From Hemileia vastatrix (Eukaryota; Basidiomycota; Pucciniomycetes; Pucciniales; Zaghouaniaceae): a stretch of 64,000 bases of DNA. Where the stretch lies: assembly GCA_030280995.1 (NCBI GenBank), contig JASXTE010000007.1, positions 16,058,501 to 16,122,500 of the forward strand, read 5' to 3'. The number at the start of each line of letters is the position of its first letter. Positions within the stretch are counted from its first letter, which is position 1. Positions 59,092-64,000 of the stretch are shown piece by piece. Position numbers and translations under genes: made by a program. Below the pieces are notes generated by a model, which was not told where the DNA came from, did not search any database, and was given only the letters and a program-made list of their open reading frames with translations.

Positions 59092-59760
59092 CTACCTGAA
59101 TAAAAATGACCCAAAAAATGTCAAAAAAGTGTCCCCAAAGTTGCCAAAAAAGAGTCTCAAAAGTACCCAAACAGTTTTCCAAATATTTTCAAAAATGTTC
59201 CCTGAAATTCCCATGAATATTTTACAAAATTTTACAGAAAAGTGACAAAAGGATTTCAGAAAAGTGCCAAAAAGTGTTAAAAAAACTTCCAAAAATTTTC
59301 AAAAAATGTGCCAAAACTACTTTAAAACACTTTAAAATACTTTTAAAATTTTTCTGAATGGTTTCCAGTGGTCTATGATATTTTTCCAAATTGAATTGGT
59401 GAAAAAATAGACCCAAAATAGAACAAAAACATCTAAAATTCACTGAGATATGCTTGTAAAATGTTTCTGGAAGGCTTTAACCAAATAAAATACCAATAAC
59501 AGGCCAAAAAACCCTCAAATTAAGTGGCAACTTCTTGTAAAATGTTTCTGAATTTTTCTGAATGACTCCAAAGCAATTTAGCAAAGAAAAATGCCAAAAA
59601 AAGTAAAAATGCCTAAAAATTACCAAAAAACACCAAAAAGTCAATAAATCAAGAATTAAATGGAGAACAAGAAAAAAAGGAAAAAGGATGAGGGGAAAGG
59701 AAATAGAAAAAGATAAATCAGAAATCAAAACAAAAAAGATGATAGAAAAAAGAAACAAAA
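59092..59760. repeat. Short-period degenerate repeat with CCAAAAA(A)GTG words
   Basis: Words such as CCAAAAAA, GTGCCAAAA and TTTTCAAAAA recur every 10-25 nt. The Phe/Leu-rich minus-strand open frames here are a by-product of this composition. Confidence 0.6.
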
Positions 59761-60045
59761 AAGAGACAAGAAAAAAGACATTTCAATTAGCAATTAAATT
59801 TAAAAAACTGAGAAAGTGACTTACTTTGAGTGATGTGAATTGAAAAGTATCAGAGCCAAAAATGAATGATGGAAGTTAGAGATGAAGAGAAGATGAAATA
59901 TGTCAGTGAGATAGAATCTTAGAAATTCTATTCATTTGAAAATGTTAAGTGATTTCAAGTCTGGGAGATGAATCAAAACAATTGAAACTGAGAAACTGGG
60001 GTATTTCATTTGTAAAATTTATTACACAAAAAAATTGTAAATCAG
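59761..60045. other. AT-rich spacer
   Basis: Less than 300 bp, purine-rich at 59681-59790. No feature recognised. Confidence 0.4.
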
Positions 60046-62031
60046 TTAAGATAGGCCCAAAAAATGAGAAAGTGTGATTGGTAGTATTTTAGCATGCATA
60101 TAACTGGGTTGATATGCTGAAGTATTGTTAGAATCTATTTGTCAGGCTAAGGTCAAGTACAAGGACGTGAACTAGCTTGAATAGTCAGTTTTCTAGAAGA
60201 TTTTAATGGTCCTATATGAATACTGTAGTTTTAATCCACTAAGTTGAAAAATATAATCAAATATAAAGGTCTCAGTAATATAATTCTCACTATTCTTATA
60301 TATGGATTACAATCTTTGTAGTTGGTAGAAAAAAAGATTATTTAATTCAGATACTATTCAAAAGTCTTATAAAAGTACTAATTGATATGTATTGTAATTT
60401 ATTTGGTTATATTGGTTAAATTGTAATGATAAAGAATGAAGAAATACAACCCAAAAACCTCCTCCTTTTATACACACTGAGTTCCCCAATAATTCCCTTG
60501 ATGTACCACCCAATACACAGTTAATGACGCCTCTAAACAACTAGTAGACATGCCCATCAACATTCCCAGTAACCCATGACATAATTAGGAGAGTAACAAC
60601 CGTCAAAATCCTGTAATAATAAGGGAAATCCATCAAAATTAAAGAAAAAGACAAAAAGAGAGTATATGCGTATAAAACAATAATATTAAAGACTAATGGA
60701 GACTTTTTAAGGTTAATAATAGCTTAATAATAAGGGGGATTGACTGTAGAAATAATGGGGCTAATCCTGACATTATACTACGTGAAATTCCCATTCAAAA
60801 ATAACCAAAATTGACTGAGAAACCACCCAAAAGCTTAAAAAAGAGCGTGAGATGTGGGGTAACTACATGCAGTTCTTGGCAGGCGCTTGCACGGGTAAAT
60901 CCTTGACTAAAATTAGGCAAATTTAAGTGTGGTGATGAAATAAAGTGCCAAGAGTGAGGTTATTAATGAAATTAGTGCATATAAACAAGGTCAATGCATT
61001 ATTAATTAAGCTAGGACACTAAATAAGCGCCTGTCGCCTATTTTAGTGTGTTTCCCCACAGTGGGCGTAGAATGTGCGGTAATTATAGTGTGAAAAAGCT
61101 AACTTTGCTAAAAATGAAGCTATTCACACGGGAAAAAGCAGGCAGTATGTGGCCAGTACACAGAAGCCATTTCTGGCATAAAAAACACCAAATTTGAAAA
61201 GTGTTATTTTTATGCATTTAAATAGCCAAATCAATAGTTCTAAATGAGCCCAATCGATCTGTCAAAGCGCAATTTTGATATTCTCAATTTTATAGCGCAT
61301 ATAGTCAACTTTTAAGTGAAATAAAGCGCATTTCTTGTTTTTTGTATAAAACAATGAATATAACAGCTTTAAGTGTACTTAAAAATTATGTAGCCTTATA
61401 CTTAAGGTTCTTAAGATTACCCTAACATATTCCAACTTAATATTAAGTACATAAGACCTATAAAAGGTGGATATATGCGTGTATATAAGGTGTTATAATG
61501 GCATTTTTTGTCTATTATCATAATTATACTTATGTATACTATTTGTGTACTCTTATTTATTATTCCCATGTATAGTTCATGTGTTTAACATAACTTATAA
61601 TTACTTTTTACTCAGTCCTGGAGTTATACAGGCTGACACTATTGGTGGAGGTGGATCAGGAATCTAATCTTCATAAAGATCATTCCATCCATATTTTAAG
61701 TTAGCAAGAATATTGTGTAATATAAGACAAGCAGTTATCCAGTCTACAGAAACCTGATCTTGAATTTTTTAAGTAAACTTAGAAATTCAGGAAAAGTTTT
61801 ACAAAACATCTGTTGAAAGCTAGGTTCAGGAATTTTGGCAAAAACAGCAAGGTGATATTGAGGTTGGTGCCATATGGAAGGTGTTCTAGAAAATATGTAG
61901 TTTTTCTCCAGCATGTTGCACATGAAAGGCAAGTCAATTTCTGTATCAGAATTGGTATCAGAGTTAACCATTAGATTAAGAGCTACAGCTGCAGCAGTGA
62001 TCTCAAGTTGATGACAGACTGAAAGTGGCAT
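60046..62031 (-). pseudogene. Internally deleted Harbinger-type transposase, split by a solo LTR
   Basis: From 62031 the frame encodes CHQLEITAAAVALNLM, RTPSIWHQPQYHLAVFAKIP and a helix ending LSLLKK. After a slip near 61765 it continues as QVSVDWITACLILHNILANL, GWNDLYED, stop, IPDPPPI. Beyond the LTR insertion (60140-61638) it runs DSNNTSAYQPSYMHAKILPI and ends at 60046. The N-part resembles the start of PIF/Harbinger transposases and ACLILHN-L their C-terminal end. The catalytic DDE core between them is missing. It is therefore a deletion derivative of about 160 residues and inactive. Confidence 0.6.
60140..61638 (-). mobile_element. Solo LTR, family D
   Basis: 1499 bp, TGTCAG...CTGACA, target duplication CTATT (60135-60139 and 61639-61643). 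The orientation is inferred from a TATAAAAGG-like box on the minus strand at about 60452-60462, in the same relative place as in LTRs A and B. It is unlike LTR A beyond its termini. Confidence 0.9.
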
Positions 62032-62449
62032 GTTATGTTAGTGAAAAGTTGTGAAGATTATGGGTAAGTTTATTACTATAAGATTGATTAAGTTCTGGAC
62101 CTTTCACATATAAATAAGCCCTTAAGGATTAGGTGAAAAAAATCTAGGTGTTGTGCTTTAGTACCTAGTGTTGGTGTCTTTGTAGCTAGTGCTGAAAAAT
62201 TATGATTACAAAGGGAAGTGTTTTGATGACTTTTTTGAACCAAAAGAAGATGTGTTTGGGAATAAATAGGTTTTTTAAATACAAATCTCCAGAGAAATTG
62301 TATTTGATTCTTTGATGGTAGCTTGATAACTTTTTTGTGGCATTTTTATGTGGCATATTTGGTAATTTTTGGGACCCCCTAATATTAATATTTTATTAGA
62401 ACTGACTTTTAATAAAATAAAAAATTATTTAAGATGTTTAGTATTACTA
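62032..62449. other. Upstream flank of the Harbinger remnant
   Basis: AT-rich; no gene seen. It may include the unresolved left edge of the following LTR-like sequence. Confidence 0.35.
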
Positions 62450-63052
62450 TTGTTGCAAACTCCCTCTTTTATATCAATGTAGTATCCTATATATATACCT
62501 TGCACGGTTACAGGGTTAAAGGGGCTGATACAACAGGTTTTTTTGTAATGTTTTTGTATTTAGTAACATGGAAACCTCATTTTATCTGTTTCACTTAATC
62601 TCCAATTTGTTTCCTTCTTTTACTCTGTGCATCCTTTTAGTGATGTCTTAGAGGGCTTCATTTGCCACTATAAAGGGTTTGGTATCTCACCCTGTATTCT
62701 GCATTACTTACATTTCTTCACAAATTGTTAATTAAACTTTTTTTTAAATTATACATACCTTTCTAACCATTTTATTATATTTTTAAAACAAAAATAAAGT
62801 AAGAAATATATCTATATAGAAGGTTGCTTTAAGAGAAGTTCATTGTTATATTTTGTTTTGTTATTAGTAGAGAGATGAATGTTTCTTACCTTATTAAAAT
62901 AAATCCTAATATCTAATACATGTTTTTGTAAACCCTTATTTTCCTCCTTTGTTGTTACTGTTACCCTTTTATTTTCCCTTTGTATTTTCATTTCTTCTTC
63001 CATTCCTTTTTTTTCTGTATTTCTCCTCCTTCTTCTAGATGACCCGCCAACA
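62450..63052 (+). repeat. Diverged A-type LTR on the plus strand (left edge uncertain)
   Basis: The right end, read in reverse (TGTTGGCGGGTCATCTAGAAG...), matches the A LTR start (TGTCGGCCGGTCGTCTAGAAG) and ends at 63052. A TATA-like CACTATAAAGGG at about 62667-62678 lies about 380 nt from this end, as in A. It is followed by a PBS-like TTGGGGGACTTTTC. A short open frame at 62812-63003 lies within it and is probably not a gene. Confidence 0.65.
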
Positions 63053-63799
63053 TGTTGGGGGACTTTTCTAATAACTTGCTTTCAGACTTTTGGATGAAAA
63101 ACTTGACACATGGACCACACTAGCACAAAAAAAATTTTTGCTGCAGCCATGATTCAAACCGTGGTTTCAAATTAATGCTCAATATATACTTAAAAAGTAT
63201 ATATTTCTGTATGATTTTAAAATCAAAATAGTTGGTTAACCTTTGCAACTGAAAACTTTAACATCAAGCTTTTATTGCAATAACAGTTCCATTGGCTATT
63301 TCGGCTGAGTCACTGCATGTAAGTATTCAAAAAATTTATAATTTTTTTTCTAGTTGAGAATAATTGAGCAACCCCCTCAGTCCTACAAGATCATTATCTT
63401 GGATTATTATCAAATTAATTTTAATTAATAGTAGATAGATTGGTTTACAATAATAACACATAGTGTTTAGTCCCAATTTTCGCCAGTAGATTGGTTTTTA
63501 ATATTATTTTTTTTGAGATTAATACTATTTTATTCTGTCCCAATTCAATATTACTGGCTATTATTTTTTTTAAAATCACATTTAAAAAATAAAAAATAAT
63601 TTTGTTTTGATTATTTTTTTATAATAATTTTCAAAATAATTATAATTATTTCTTTTTTTTATCACTCATTTTTTGATTTAAAATATTAATGAGAAAATTA
63701 TATTTTAAATCACAATTTTAAAGATTTTATAGTTTATTGACCTTGAATGCTTTTTGTTTACAGATTTCAAGTCTACCAATTTGGCTGTGAGCATGGATA
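63053..63799 (+). mobile_element. PBS and leader of a plus-strand gypsy element of the A group
   Basis: After TGTTGGGGGACTTTTC comes GGACCACACTAGCACAAAAA and TTTTTGCTGCAGCC. These match the leader of A2 read on its own strand (GGACCACCTAGCAAAAACAA, ACTTTTGCTGCG). The leader units with GTCCCAATT follow. Its gag would lie beyond the LTR that begins at 63800 and leaves the window. Confidence 0.65.
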
Positions 63800-64000
63800 T
63801 GTCATGCGCCACGTGACACTCAAGCCAAAAGTGGCTCATTAAATCAATAATAAGAGACTCAAATCCATACTTGAAGCGCAGAATGTAATTCTCCATAGCA
63901 ACTGCAACTTTCCTTTGTCTACTTGCTATTCAACCGCGCTAGTCTAAACTCTAAATCTAAATTAGTCAATTTCTCAAAGGTGTGTCTTAGTCTTTTTCAC
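63800..64000 (+). repeat. Start of a B-family LTR, truncated by window edge
   Basis: TGTCATGCGCCACGTGACAC and the following bases match the minus-strand start of the LTR at 10892-11701 (TGTCAAACACCATGTGACAC), including the shared words CAACCGCGCTA and AAATTAGTCAAT. It inserted into or next to the leader of the A-type element. Confidence 0.85.

Noticed and set aside
59092..59758. Phe/Leu-rich minus-strand open frames
   Set aside because: Low-complexity by-products of the CCAAAAA-type repeat; no recognisable domain.
62812..63003. 63-codon basic/Glu-rich minus-strand frame with a GTAAG at its end
   Set aside because: It lies antisense within an A-type LTR and its counterpart LTRs have no conserved protein there.
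1..64000. tRNA, rRNA or conserved host housekeeping genes
   Set aside because: I looked for obvious signatures and saw none, but a covariance-model search was not possible.

Overview
The window looks like repeat-dense, very AT-rich DNA from a basidiomycete, most likely a rust fungus (Pucciniales). This rests on the transposon repertoire: Ty3/gypsy chromoviruses, a Plavaka-type DDE transposase, a Tet-like 2OG-Fe(II) oxygenase and Harbinger remnants. It also rests on short GT..AG introns of about 55-80 nt. The species is an inference. I see no ordinary housekeeping gene, tRNA, rRNA or CRISPR array. Almost everything is a transposon, transposon cargo or low-complexity DNA, and most reading frames carry stops or frameshifts.

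Layout. 1-4697: 5' half of a degraded Ty3/gypsy element on the minus strand (A1) with a diverged LTR. 4851-5875: pentanucleotide (TTTTA/TTTAA) array. 6033-11701: degraded chromodomain Ty3/gypsy element (B, minus) with one LTR. 11702-11870: truncated CACTA-like MITE. 12507-40561: a putative 28-kb DNA transposon. It is bounded by 41-bp inverted repeats (CACCACAG...) that each contain a hairpin, and flanked by a 3-bp ATT duplication. 40562-46694 plus 56337-57061: a third gypsy element (C, minus), split by insertion of a nearly complete gypsy element (A2, 46935-56331, TSD CCAAT). A2 carries a 239-bp MITE in only one of its LTRs. 57062-62031: Harbinger-type remnants and a 1.5-kb solo LTR (TSD CTATT). 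62450-64000: start of another gypsy element on the plus strand, cut by the beginning of a B-family LTR.

The most interesting object is the 28-kb element. Its gene-poor left arm of about 8 kb includes a chain of about eleven hairpins. Then come a Tet-like dioxygenase pseudogene split by a solo LTR, a six-exon gene of unknown function, a 1.9-kb array of about twenty 20-22 bp palindromes, a companion gene of unknown function, a Plavaka-like transposase, a plus-strand gene of unknown function and a full SNF2-type helicase next to the right end. An oxidase of DNA bases, a chromatin remodeller and a transposase between shared ends suggest a self-mobilising cassette that could also alter local DNA or chromatin modification. 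This copy is decayed.

The MITE has the same end design (CACCACA, AT spacer, G-run, hairpin around TTGCTAGC, 3-bp target duplication). It sits in only one LTR of a young retrotransposon, so a transposase recognising such ends was active recently. All coordinates of spliced or broken genes are hand-derived from sequence reading and should be treated as approximate.
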